This document shows, one piece after another, positions 15,055 to 21,871 of a DNA stretch of 64,000 bases. The stretch's first letter is position 1. Each line of letters starts with the position of its first letter. Under the pieces are notes generated by a model that made no database searches, was not told the DNA's origin, and saw only the letters and a program-made list of their open reading frames with translations. The DNA is from a virus, in the IMG/VR virus record IMGVR_UViG_3300042898_002111, positions 1 through 64,000 of that record. One strand, 5' to 3'. A program made the translations under genes and the position numbers.

Positions 15055-15263
15055 AGAACCATTTTGGTCGTTGTGTAGCTAGTATTATGCCACCAGAATC
15101 TATCGGCACTACATATCGTGGCTGGATTCCGTGTATCGACTGGTGTACAGAAATGTTTGGTGTGGCACATCCTCTGAACGGTCAGTGGCTATACATAGGC
15201 GAAGGCGTGTTTGAATTCACTAATGAGCGGGATCTTACTGCATTTTTACTAAAATGGAGTTAA
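15051..15263 (+). CDS. Small phage protein with C-terminal aromatic motif
   Basis: 70 residues, overlapping the lysin gene by 4 nt. The C-terminal VFEFTNERDLTAFLLKWS follows the pattern of a strand, a short acidic turn and a hydrophobic helix ending in KW that recurs in other small proteins in this window (for example at 15254 and 19331). A Trp- and Cys-containing front part (YRGWIPCIDWCTEMF) is unrelated to those. Function unknown. Confidence 0.65.
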   Translation: MKNHFGRCVASIMPPESIGTTYRGWIPCIDWCTEMFGVAHPLNGQWLYIGEGVFEFTNERDLTAFLLKWS

Positions 15264-15481
15264 CTATTTGTTTAGAACGACTAAGTCCGGGTCAGATTCT
15301 GAATATAGTATACGAACTGGAAGACCAACATGGACTTAAACGTGACAATGATTTCACATGGGAATTCCACAAAAGGGTCACCAATGGAAATCCACCGTAC
15401 GACATAATACAGGAACGTTATACTGCATTTACTTTTTGTGACGATGTGGTGGCCACCTGGTTTAGATTACGATATGGTTAA
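15254..15481 (+). CDS. Small phage protein with C-terminal aromatic motif
   Basis: 75 residues. The N-terminal helix LSPGQILNIVYELEDQHGL is followed by an FTWEFHKRV strand and the closing TAFTFCDDVVATWFRLRYG, which shares the pattern F-x-F-x-x-x-D-hydrophobic-x-A/W-F-x-L-R/K-aromatic with several neighbours. It overlaps the previous gene by 10 nt and is the last gene before a promoter-rich gap. Function unknown. Confidence 0.65.
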   Translation: MELTICLERLSPGQILNIVYELEDQHGLKRDNDFTWEFHKRVTNGNPPYDIIQERYTAFTFCDDVVATWFRLRYG

Positions 15482-15489
15482 AAATATTT

Positions 15490-15518
15490 TGACATTGTAC
15501 GCTAACCGCTATATACTA
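15490..15518 (+). promoter_or_regulatory. Strong sigma70-type promoter in the 15482-15707 gap
   Basis: TTGACA at 15490-15495, exactly 17 nt, TATACT at 15513-15518. The predicted start is near 15525, so it would transcribe the two-hairpin segment that follows, before the next promoter at 15647. Confidence 0.75.
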
Positions 15519-15524
15519 GTAAAG

Positions 15525-15640
15525 AGTTGTAAGTATTAGGACCACTTGTTCTGATACTGTATGTCGCAGACCAGTAGATTCGCTCCCGAAAGTCTGCAAA
15601 CCCGAAGCCCCTATGGATTCGCTCCCTGTAGGGGCTTCAC
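15525..15640 (+). ncRNA. Candidate small RNA with two hairpins sharing one loop motif
   Basis: Two hairpins stand in tandem: GCAGAC/GTCTGC (15566-15571 with 15592-15597), and a perfect 10-bp stem GAAGCCCCTA/TAGGGGCTTC (15604-15613 with 15629-15638). Both loops carry the same 11 bases, GATTCGCTCCC (15577-15587 and 15616-15626). A strong promoter lies just upstream. There is no U-run after the second stem, so the end is uncertain. The alternative is a 29-residue ORF across the same bases (next entry), or an untranslated leader. Confidence 0.45.
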
Positions 15641-15650
15641 CTTGAGTTGA
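15561..15650 (+). CDS. Possible 29-residue peptide gene
   Basis: An ATG at 15561 opens 29 codons ending at TGA 15648-15650. The 11-base repeat falls in the same reading frame both times, so the peptide contains SRFAPES and later YGFAPCR, that is, a repeated FAP element with single basic and Cys residues. No good Shine-Dalgarno is near. It competes with the small-RNA interpretation; both may be wrong. Confidence 0.25.
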   Translation: MSQTSRFAPESLQTRSPYGFAPCRGFTLS

Positions 15651-15675
15651 CATATAAATTATTTAATTGTATAGT
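15647..15675 (+). promoter_or_regulatory. Sigma70-type promoter for the ParB-like gene
   Basis: TTGACA at 15647-15652, 17-nt spacer, TATAGT at 15670-15675, preceded by the spacer block ATTTAATTG (15661-15669) that recurs in other promoters here. GG is the only weak Shine-Dalgarno before ATG 15708. Confidence 0.8.
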
Positions 15676-15707
15676 AGCACTATCTTAACCTAATTTGGAA
15701 ATACACC

Positions 15708-16907
15708 ATGTCTATCGATTTATTGGCAGCAGTTAAAAATCTTGACGAAAAGAATATGAGCTCTTTGTTGTTGAAAACTACCAAGTATAAAAACAATACT
15801 GGTGGCAACTATGTGCCCATTGCTGATTTAGTAAAAAAAGTACTAGGTGCAGAATCCATCAAAAAAGGTATCGAATTACGCAAAAATAAACTTGCCAATG
15901 CCTTATATGAGGCTATGCATTTTGGTCGAGTAGGTATGGTACCAATTGGGCTAATAGATATCAATATTGACATACAACGAGGCATTGAAATAAAACACAT
16001 TGGTAATAATATCCTGCCAATTTTTGACCCACGTATTACCCAACCAATCAATTTAATCTATTACCCTGACACTGGTCGATACACTTGCTGGGACGGTCTG
16101 CAGACCCTGAGTACTATATTGACTCTGATATGCAATGGATTGATTGCCACTGATAATTGGGAAACATTTGAGATCAAGTCTAATATCATTGATTCTGATC
16201 TACTAGTACCCGGCGCTTCCTGTACTGTGGCAGAAGCAGTTGCTAATTTTGGATTCCGAACATTAAATGGACCCAAGGGACGGCTTGGTGTAGACGAATG
16301 GTTTATTATGCGAAGCGAGTATCACGGCGCCAGACTGTATAATAGCGACCTGACAGAAGACTTGCACAGTAAAGCCCTGTGGGAGTGTATGATCAAACAC
16401 AATATGTTACCGGCCGACAAGGTCAATGAAAAAAAACCAGGGTATATTCCGTATATTAGTTACATAAAAACACGATTTGGTCATGGCACCAACCGATTCG
16501 ATATTGATACATTTGAAAAAGTTATTGAATTCTTATCTACTTACTTTATCAAGGATCTGGGAATCAATGCTAGTTTCTTGGTAGGTATTGCTGAGTTATT
16601 TGTGCTGTTAAAAGATCAAAAAATCAAAGTAGGAACCAAGCCCACTCAGTTTAATGCCGATCGATTTGCTAGGTTTTTAAAAGATGCATACGGTCAAGAA
16701 AATACCGGTAATATGTGGCGTATTAAGTTTGCCCAGCCCCGATTAAAAGAACTGCATATTGCACAAGGTTATATAAAGTCCACTTGGACAGATAACTGTA
16801 CTTTACCTTTTTGGTTTGATGATTTTGAGCAGTACTGTGAGGACCATGGATTGGCACTATGTAGGTTACCAGAATTGCCAGCTGGCATGCAGGGGTATGT
16901 ACGATGA
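15708..16907 (+). CDS. ParB/sulfiredoxin-fold-like protein
   Basis: 399 residues. Residues about 82-140 look like a ParB N-terminal domain: IDINIDIQRGIEIKHIGNNI, then ILPIFDPRITQPINLIYY, then YTCWDGLQTLSTI, matching the family order of QR, FDP and a D-G-x-x-x-L box. The remainder is unrecognised and helical. Such domains in phages are linked to DNA binding, nucleotide hydrolysis or protein modification. Substrate unknown. Overlaps the next gene by 4 nt and has its own strong promoter. Confidence 0.6.
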   Translation: MSIDLLAAVKNLDEKNMSSLLLKTTKYKNNTGGNYVPIADLVKKVLGAESIKKGIELRKNKLANALYEAMHFGRVGMVPIGLIDINIDIQRGIEIKHIGNNILPIFDPRITQPINLIYYPDTGRYTCWDGLQTLSTILTLICNGLIATDNWETFEIKSNIIDSDLLVPGASCTVAEAVANFGFRTLNGPKGRLGVDEWFIMRSEYHGARLYNSDLTEDLHSKALWECMIKHNMLPADKVNEKKPGYIPYISYIKTRFGHGTNRFDIDTFEKVIEFLSTYFIKDLGINASFLVGIAELFVLLKDQKIKVGTKPTQFNADRFARFLKDAYGQENTGNMWRIKFAQPRLKELHIAQGYIKSTWTDNCTLPFWFDDFEQYCEDHGLALCRLPELPAGMQGYVR

Positions 16908-17302
16908 ATTCCGACACACGATATTTTTACATGTGGATTCATCCATACACCAAAAAGACTTGCTATGGTGTGACTGGTACTTTGGCCAATCGAAAACGTG
17001 CGTATCAAGGACACAACGGTTTCGACATTGAATGGGATTTCCTTGTCAAGGGATCTGCATTTGATATCGACAAACTAGAGGGGATTCTCAAACAAAAGAT
17101 TAGATTGATTGAAGAAGATTCAGGCCAAAAAATCAGTTACGGTGGATATGAATGGATTGAAGCTGAGGTGGCTTACGATAGTATTGAAGCACTAGTTCTT
17201 AATTTTATTGAAGAGGACAATTATGATTCCGTAATCGTGATCAAGAGCAATACCATGGGTGGTTCCGATACTGAAATTGAGGGAGAATCAGATTCTGAGT
17301 AG
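16904..17302 (+). CDS. GIY-YIG-like (T5orf172 type) protein, tentative
   Basis: 132 residues. The first 60 show YFYMWIHPYTKKTCYGVTGT, then NRKRAYQGHNG, then a paired helix (IDKLEGILKQKIRLIEED). This resembles the small nuclease fold of T5orf172 or GIY-YIG proteins, where an aromatic strand is followed by YGxT and an Arg. The C-terminus is strongly acidic (DTEIEGESDSE). It shares an operon with the ParB-like gene and is followed by terminators. The assignment rests on pattern only. Confidence 0.45.
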   Translation: MNSDTRYFYMWIHPYTKKTCYGVTGTLANRKRAYQGHNGFDIEWDFLVKGSAFDIDKLEGILKQKIRLIEEDSGQKISYGGYEWIEAEVAYDSIEALVLNFIEEDNYDSVIVIKSNTMGGSDTEIEGESDSE

Positions 17303-17309
17303 ACCAAAA

Positions 17310-17355
17310 TGTTGTACAAAAACAACACTTTTTAGCCCTGAAATCAGGGCTTTTT
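17310..17355 (+). terminator. Tandem intrinsic terminators
   Basis: First hairpin TGTTGT/ACAACA (17310-17315 with 17322-17327), followed by CTTTTT. Second hairpin AGCCCTG.../CAGGGCT (17334-17351), followed by a T run to 17355. Together they end the ParB-like operon just ahead of the next promoter. Confidence 0.8.
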
Positions 17356-17368
17356 CATGGATCATTTC

Positions 17369-17397
17369 TAGACAGGTAAATCATTTAATTGTATAAT
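17369..17397 (+). promoter_or_regulatory. Sigma70-type promoter with conserved spacer block
   Basis: TAGACA at 17369-17374, 17-nt spacer, TATAAT at 17392-17397. The spacer ends in CATTTAATTG, directly upstream of the -10 box, as in the related promoters at 15647, 17631, 18084 and 19652. Confidence 0.75.
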
Positions 17398-17427
17398 AGT
17401 TTTATAGTGATGAACAAGGAGCAGTAC

Positions 17428-17634
17428 ATGGGTTTCGAAAAAATTGTGTTGGACAAGGTTGCAAAAGTTATCAAGCAAGACCGTCAGGCTTATTTTTGCA
17501 ACGGTACCTTGTTTGTTTGTACTGAAGAAAAAGATGCTCGACGTGTGTTTTCCATGTTGTTTAGGGACTATAACGGCCGGGTCCAAGTCAGTGTCGCAAT
17601 GCACGGCGAGTTCGCTTACGATTTTACTGGTTGA
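17428..17634 (+). CDS. Small hypothetical protein
   Basis: 68 residues from ATG 17428, chosen because AAGGAG lies 8 nt upstream; an in-frame ATG at 17389 sits inside the promoter. The protein reads as helix (EKIVLDKVAKVIKQD), strand (AYFCNGTLFVCTEE), helix (DARRVFSMLFRDY) and strand (RVQVSVAMHGEFAYDF). That is a compact alpha/beta fold of unknown function. Its leader is nearly identical to that of the next gene. Confidence 0.7.
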   Translation: MGFEKIVLDKVAKVIKQDRQAYFCNGTLFVCTEEKDARRVFSMLFRDYNGRVQVSVAMHGEFAYDFTG

Positions 17635-17659
17635 CCGATAATTCATTTAAATGTATACT
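17631..17659 (+). promoter_or_regulatory. Sigma70-type promoter overlapping the upstream stop codon
   Basis: TTGACC at 17631-17636 (it includes the TGA stop of the preceding gene), 17-nt spacer, TATACT at 17654-17659, with CATTTAAATG directly before the -10 box. Confidence 0.75.
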
Positions 17660-17689
17660 GTAGTTATAGTGATAAACAAGGAGCAGTTG

Positions 17690-17971
17690 ATGAGACAAGA
17701 TTACACTGTGTATGTTTATAAGCGTGATGGTCGTACTAAATCAGGTGAGCGTGCCATCAGCACCACTGTCTGGAAGGACATGACCGAAGCCGATATGCGC
17801 TGTGTGGGCAATGAGCTGTATGAAACCCATCCTGCCACCCTGGGCTATCGATTCGAGTACCACCCCACCATGCAGACTGTTAAAAATTTAATGACTGGTA
17901 AGGATGTGCAAATTGATCGCGACACCCCCTGGTGTTGTAATCCTGCAAGTGAAACATATTGGAGTTCGTAA
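17690..17971 (+). CDS. Small hypothetical protein
   Basis: 93 residues from ATG 17690, which follows GGAGCAGT like its neighbour; the in-frame ATG at 17651 lies within the -10 region and is rejected. The sequence has YTVYVYKRDGRTKSG, VWKDMTEADM and PWCCNPASETYW. No family recognised. The leader from about 17661 to 17686 duplicates that of the preceding gene. Confidence 0.65.
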   Translation: MRQDYTVYVYKRDGRTKSGERAISTTVWKDMTEADMRCVGNELYETHPATLGYRFEYHPTMQTVKNLMTGKDVQIDRDTPWCCNPASETYWSS

Positions 17972-17972
17972 T

Positions 17973-18086
17973 ATGCGATTTCACCCAGCTCAGTGTAAGT
18001 CGGATTGGTTAATCATATTAGTACTAGGCATTTGTGAAATAGGCCTAGTACTGTTGTTTTTTTCATGCATTTATCTGGTTCTATAG
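17973..18086 (+). CDS. Possible 37-residue membrane peptide
   Basis: ATG 17973 with GGAG 11 nt upstream opens 37 codons whose second half is hydrophobic (LIILVLGICEIGLVLLFF). The frame runs through a strong intrinsic terminator (18020-18063), so its hydrophobicity may be a by-product of the T run. Small membrane peptides are common in phages, but this one is uncertain. Confidence 0.35.
   Translation: MRFHPAQCKSDWLIILVLGICEIGLVLLFFSCIYLVL
18020..18063 (+). terminator. Intrinsic terminator
   Basis: A perfect 10-bp stem AGTACTAGGC/GCCTAGTACT (18020-18029 with 18043-18052) with a 13-nt loop, followed by GTTGTTTTTTT. It separates the two small-gene cassettes from the MoxR promoter. Confidence 0.8.
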
Positions 18087-18112
18087 ACACAAAAATACAT
18101 TAAATGTATAAT
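18084..18112 (+). promoter_or_regulatory. Sigma70-type promoter for the MoxR-like gene
   Basis: TAGACA at 18084-18089, 17-nt spacer ending ATTAAATG, TATAAT at 18107-18112. The leader continues to AAGGAG at about 18138. Confidence 0.75.
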
Positions 18113-18150
18113 ATTATTTCCGTAGTACTTAATTTCAAGGAGTTGTAAAA

Positions 18151-19257
18151 ATGGCCGTGACTGAAAATCGTAGTATTACCCCAGGCGAAGCTCGTAGCCG
18201 AGTCCTACGTTGTTTTAAAAATAAGCGTCCCGTATTCATGTGGGGTCCTCCAGGAATCGGTAAATCCGAACTGGTAGCAGACCTGACTGCTGAACTAGGT
18301 GGACACATGATTGACCTGCGTCTGGGTCAGATGGAACCCACTGACATTCGTGGTATTCCGTTCTTCAACAAGAACAACGAGAAAATGGACTGGGCTCCTC
18401 CCATTGACTTACCTGACCAAGAACTGGCCAGCCAGTATCCCATCGTCGTGTTGTTCCTGGACGAAATGAACAGTGCCGCCCCTGCAGTACAGGCCGCAGG
18501 TTATCAGCTGATCCTGAACCGCCGCGTTGGTAAGTATGTACTACCAGACAATGTGGTAATTGTGGCCGCCGGTAATCGTGAGTCAGACAAAGGCGTTACC
18601 TATCGTATGCCCAGCCCGCTGGCCAACCGTTTTGTCCACTTGGAAATTCGCCCGGATCATACCAGCTGGGAACAGTGGGCTGTTAACCACAAGATCCACA
18701 AGGATGTGGTGGGATATGTTGGTTTTGCCAAACAAGATTTGTTTGACTTTGATCCTAAATCGCCCAGCCGTAGTTTTGCTACACCACGTAGCTGGACCTT
18801 TGTGTCACAGTTCTTGTACGACGAAGATGCCAGTGACGCAGAGATCACTGACCTGGTTGCTGGTACTGTAGGCGAAGGTGTTGCGGTCAAGTTCATGGCA
18901 CATCGTAAGGTCGCTGGTCAGATGCCTAAGCCTGAAGATGTATTGTCGGGCAAAGTGACTGAACTTAAAGTTAAAGAAATTTCAGCCATGTACTCGCTGA
19001 CTGTTTCCATGTGTTACGAGTTGCAGGAGCAATACCGTAAGTTAGGCAAAGATAAAATGCCCGACTGGTATGCTCAGGCTGATAACTTTTTGCGCTTCAT
19101 GATGGATAACTTCACTACCGAATTGGTTGTTATGGGTGCCCGTGTTGCAATGACCACCTATAGCTTGCCACTGTTGCCTGGTAAGATGAAGAGCTTTGAC
19201 GAGTTCCACAAGAAGTTTGGTAAATACATCATCGCGGCATCCAGTCGGGATAATTAA
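18151..19257 (+). CDS. MoxR/CobS-like AAA+ ATPase
   Basis: 368 residues with Walker A GPPGIGKSE at about 32-40, Walker B VVLFLDEMN near 100, a sensor-1-type VVIVAAGNRESD near 133, and LANRFVHLEIRPDHTSW near 151. MoxR-type ATPases act as chaperone-like remodelers with a VWA-domain partner. The partner is encoded 450 nt downstream (19707-20948). T4-like cyanophages carry a protein usually labelled CobS that looks similar. The role in infection is unknown; a link to cobalamin is doubtful. Confidence 0.85.
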   Translation: MAVTENRSITPGEARSRVLRCFKNKRPVFMWGPPGIGKSELVADLTAELGGHMIDLRLGQMEPTDIRGIPFFNKNNEKMDWAPPIDLPDQELASQYPIVVLFLDEMNSAAPAVQAAGYQLILNRRVGKYVLPDNVVIVAAGNRESDKGVTYRMPSPLANRFVHLEIRPDHTSWEQWAVNHKIHKDVVGYVGFAKQDLFDFDPKSPSRSFATPRSWTFVSQFLYDEDASDAEITDLVAGTVGEGVAVKFMAHRKVAGQMPKPEDVLSGKVTELKVKEISAMYSLTVSMCYELQEQYRKLGKDKMPDWYAQADNFLRFMMDNFTTELVVMGARVAMTTYSLPLLPGKMKSFDEFHKKFGKYIIAASSRDN

Positions 19258-19276
19258 AGTTACCGCTAGTCACGGT

Positions 19277-19311
19277 CCAGGGCAGGAGTGATCCGTAAGG
19301 CCCTGGTTTTT
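19277..19311 (+). terminator. Intrinsic terminator
   Basis: CCAGGGC (19277-19283) pairs with GCCCTGG (19300-19306), followed by TTTTTATTT. It ends the MoxR-like gene. Confidence 0.78.
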
Positions 19312-19330
19312 ATTTAGAAGTGTGCAAAAA

Positions 19331-19642
19331 ATGTTCAAAGTCAATAAGTTAGACGCTCGATTTAGTGGCCATACTTACTATGGGTTTGTTGGTACTTTGA
19401 TTATACCAAGCTCTTACCGAGAGAGACGAACTGCACTTATTGAGTTTGATACTGTTCGTACCTGGTGCATCGAATCCTGGGGTCCTAGTGCAGAACTGGA
19501 TATCCAATCCGGTAAACTCAGACTTGGTATACCAGAAACTGTGACCGAATGGTGTTGGATGAGTGACTTTACCCAAAATAAGTTTCGCATATATTTAAAA
19601 ACTTCAGCTGAAGCCACTCTCTTTAAATTAAAGTGGTGTTAA
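19331..19642 (+). CDS. Small phage protein with C-terminal aromatic motif
   Basis: 103 residues from ATG 19331; a GTG three codons upstream (19322) is an alternative and no strong Shine-Dalgarno separates them. The body holds GFVGTLIIPSSYRERRTALI and WCIESWGPSAELDI, and ends with FRIYLKTSAEATLFKLKWC, the motif shared with the small proteins at 3094, 15051 and 15254. It lies between a terminator and a promoter, so it may depend on read-through. Function unknown. Confidence 0.65.
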   Translation: MFKVNKLDARFSGHTYYGFVGTLIIPSSYRERRTALIEFDTVRTWCIESWGPSAELDIQSGKLRLGIPETVTEWCWMSDFTQNKFRIYLKTSAEATLFKLKWC

Positions 19643-19651
19643 ATTCCCAAC

Positions 19652-19680
19652 TTGACGCTAAATTCAGTTAAATGTATAAT
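19652..19680 (+). promoter_or_regulatory. Sigma70-type promoter for the VWA protein
   Basis: TTGACG at 19652-19657, 17-nt spacer ending AGTTAAATG, TATAAT at 19675-19680; AAAGGA follows at about 19695. Confidence 0.78.
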
Positions 19681-19706
19681 AGCGGTATACTGAAAAAGGA
19701 TATATT

Positions 19707-20948
19707 ATGTCGGAAGTAGCAGAACGCCCTAAAACAGATCCCAAGATTGATGCCGCCGCTCGCGAAAAACTTATTACTGCCCGTATTGGCCTCTTACTCA
19801 AGGCGCCGTTCTTTGGTAACATGGCCACACGACTGACACTGGTTAATGCTGATGACTGGTGTAATACCGCCGCCACTGATGGCCGTAAATTTTATTACAA
19901 TAGTCAATTCGTTTACAAGATGCCACTTAAACAAGTGGAGTTCTTGTTTGGTCATGAAGTGTTGCACGCCGTATATGACCATATGGGCCGGCGGGGTGAT
20001 CGCAATCCCAAAATCTGGAACATTGCTGACGATTTTTGCGTTAACAGTGACCTGATTGATCAGAAGATTGGTGATCGTATCACTGTATGTGGCATGCTAT
20101 ATGATGTCAAATATCGTGGCATGAGTGCTGAAGAAGTTTACGACGATCTTATGGCCAATTCCAACAAAATTAACCTCAGTGAATTACTCAAGAACGTTCT
20201 GGACGAACATCTGGACGGTGATGAGGGTAATGGAGAAGGTGATGGTGATCAGGAAGGCAAAGGTGGCCGTCCACGTTTAAGCGATGCTGAACGTAAAGCC
20301 ATCCGTGACGAGATCAAAGAAGCCATGTTACAGGCCGCTCAGGCTGCCGGTGCTGGTAATTTGCCATCAGGTGTCAAACGTCTGGTCAAGGATCTGACTG
20401 AGCCCAAGATTGGCTGGAAAGAATTGTTAGAGCAACAGATCCAGAGTACCATTAAATCTGACTTTACCTGGGCTCGCCCCAGCCGTCGTGGTTGGCACAT
20501 GGATGCTATCTTACCCGGTATGAAGCCAGGTGAAACTATTGATGTGTGCATTGGCATTGACCAGTCAGGTAGTATTACCAGTCAGGACAGCCAGATCTTT
20601 TTAAGCGAGATCAAAGGTATCATGGAATCATACGACGAGTATAACATTCGTGTCTGGTGTTTTGATACTGAGATTTATAATGATCAGACCTTTAACACTG
20701 ACAACCTGAATGACATCATGCAATATGAGCCGCAAGGTGGTGGTGGTACACTGTTCGAAGCCAACTGGGATTACATGAAAGAACATGGTATTGAGCCCAA
20801 GAAGTTTATTATGTTTACTGACGGTATGCCAGGAAATGGTTGGGGTGATGAGAATTACTGCGATACTGTCTGGATCATCAAAGGTAATCCCAACTGTGAA
20901 CCGCCCTGGGGTATCTGGGCACATTATGAAGAAGAGGCACGTAAATGA
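19707..20948 (+). CDS. VWA-like protein with metallopeptidase-like N-domain (DUF2201 type)
   Basis: 413 residues. The N-terminal domain has GHEVLHAVYDHMGRR at about 82-96, containing an H-E-x-x-H zinc motif. An acidic Gly-rich linker (DEGNGEGDGDQEGKGG) follows near 173-190. The C-terminal VWA-like domain has CIGIDQSGSIT near 277-287, the D-x-S-x-S metal-ion adhesion site. This arrangement is the DUF2201/VWA-like family, the usual partner of MoxR ATPases, and the ATPase gene is just upstream. A remodeling or protease-like complex is plausible; the target is unknown. Confidence 0.82.
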   Translation: MSEVAERPKTDPKIDAAAREKLITARIGLLLKAPFFGNMATRLTLVNADDWCNTAATDGRKFYYNSQFVYKMPLKQVEFLFGHEVLHAVYDHMGRRGDRNPKIWNIADDFCVNSDLIDQKIGDRITVCGMLYDVKYRGMSAEEVYDDLMANSNKINLSELLKNVLDEHLDGDEGNGEGDGDQEGKGGRPRLSDAERKAIRDEIKEAMLQAAQAAGAGNLPSGVKRLVKDLTEPKIGWKELLEQQIQSTIKSDFTWARPSRRGWHMDAILPGMKPGETIDVCIGIDQSGSITSQDSQIFLSEIKGIMESYDEYNIRVWCFDTEIYNDQTFNTDNLNDIMQYEPQGGGGTLFEANWDYMKEHGIEPKKFIMFTDGMPGNGWGDENYCDTVWIIKGNPNCEPPWGIWAHYEEEARK

Positions 20949-21253
20949 GCAACAAAACTACCACTGAAGTTGATGAAGCAGAACTACTGAAAAAATATCT
21001 ACCCACATACATCAATGCCCCAGAAGATCTAGAACAAGCTAGAGATCGTATTCTGGAAATTGAAATGGCTCTAGAAGATCTGGCCCGTGCTGTGGAGATT
21101 GCACAAATAACCAATAACTGGTCCATGCTGGACAGCTTCCGCCAGACTACTGAAACAGTATTACAGGGCAAGATTGAGATTGTACAACCAGATCAATCGG
21201 ACATGAAATTGAACGTGGTCATCGACGATCGCAAAGACAAAGCCGATGCTTAA
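20945..21253 (+). CDS. Hypothetical helical protein
   Basis: 102 residues, acidic, with a long heptad-like helix (DLEQARDRILEIEMALEDLARAVEI) likely to form a coiled coil. It overlaps the VWA gene by 4 nt and the next gene by 8 nt, so it may be a small subunit of the MoxR/VWA system. No family recognised. Confidence 0.6.
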   Translation: MSNKTTTEVDEAELLKKYLPTYINAPEDLEQARDRILEIEMALEDLARAVEIAQITNNWSMLDSFRQTTETVLQGKIEIVQPDQSDMKLNVVIDDRKDKADA

Positions 21254-21539
21254 ATACGGCGAAGCCAATCCACTATCAGTGTGGGGGATCAGAAGATTGG
21301 AACACTGCCCACCACATTTTACAAGTGTGGATTTCGACGTTCATTGTGACGAAAAAGTAATAACCGACTGGATATGGGGCAACCTATCCGGTCGTTTCTA
21401 CTTCGGCGACATATATAAGGAAAATTTCACGGGCTTAGGTATTACTGTGTGCAAGCGAGCTTCTTTTGAACAGGGGGCTGAAGCCAGTTTTTTTGGTATG
21501 ATGTTGGACTCTATCAATAAATCAGAAATCCTCTTTTAA
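21246..21539 (+). CDS. Small phage protein
   Basis: 97 residues: SVWGIRRLEHCPPHFTSVDFD, then ITDWIWGNLSGRFYFGD, then FEQGAEASFFGMMLDSI. The NLSGRFYFGD segment is common in small proteins of T4-like cyanophages. The GAEASFF part is a loose variant of the C-terminal motif of the other small proteins. Function unknown. Confidence 0.65.
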   Translation: MLKYGEANPLSVWGIRRLEHCPPHFTSVDFDVHCDEKVITDWIWGNLSGRFYFGDIYKENFTGLGITVCKRASFEQGAEASFFGMMLDSINKSEILF

Positions 21540-21601
21540 AAAATATTTCCGTAGTAATAATACCAGTTAAATATCATGAGTGTTATTATTACGGAGATAT
21601 C
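21540..21601 (+). promoter_or_regulatory. Imperfect inverted repeat over the ribosome site
   Basis: CCGT (21549-21552), a 3-nt bulge and AATAATA can pair with TATTATT and ACGG just ahead of ATG 21602, covering the CGGAG Shine-Dalgarno. The element TTTCCGTAGTA here also occurs at 18117-18127 in the MoxR leader. Function is inferred only. Confidence 0.35.
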
Positions 21602-21853
21602 ATGTCAGAACAAACAACTACATCTGCGACAGAGCAACCAACAGCACCTAGCTTAACTCTAGCAGATCTAACCCTAGCCCTACAGACTATACAGATTGTT
21701 GCCCAACGCGGCGCCATTAAAGCTGAAGAAATGTCTACTGTTGGCGGCTTGCACGATCGTTTATTTGCTTTCCTAAAAGCTCAGGGTATCGTGGGCCAAG
21801 AGTCAGCACCAGAATCAGCACCAGAAGTATCGGCGGCTGACAGTCAATCCTAA
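21602..21853 (+). CDS. Small hypothetical protein
   Basis: 83 residues with low-complexity ends rich in Thr, Ala, Pro, Ser and Glu, and a central helix (LTLADLTLALQTIQIVAQRGAIKAEEM then VGGLHDRLFAFLKAQG). CGGAG precedes the ATG by 6 nt. Proteins with a central QTIxxxAxRGAIKAEEMxxVG helix occur in T4-like cyanophages as hypotheticals. Function unknown. Confidence 0.65.
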   Translation: MSEQTTTSATEQPTAPSLTLADLTLALQTIQIVAQRGAIKAEEMSTVGGLHDRLFAFLKAQGIVGQESAPESAPEVSAADSQS

Positions 21854-21871
21854 TTAAGGAAGGAAATTAAA

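Noticed and set aside
15566-15640. tRNA gene
   Set aside because: The GATTCG loops recall a T-loop, but there is no cloverleaf, no anticodon arm and no acceptor stem closing the element.
15604-15645. Intrinsic terminator
   Set aside because: The 10-bp stem is strong, but it is followed by ACCTTGAG and not by a T run.
18151-19257. Cobaltochelatase CobS as the function of the ATPase
   Set aside because: No cobalamin gene is near, and the partner protein is of the MoxR-associated VWA-metallopeptidase type; only the similarity of the ATPase supports the name.
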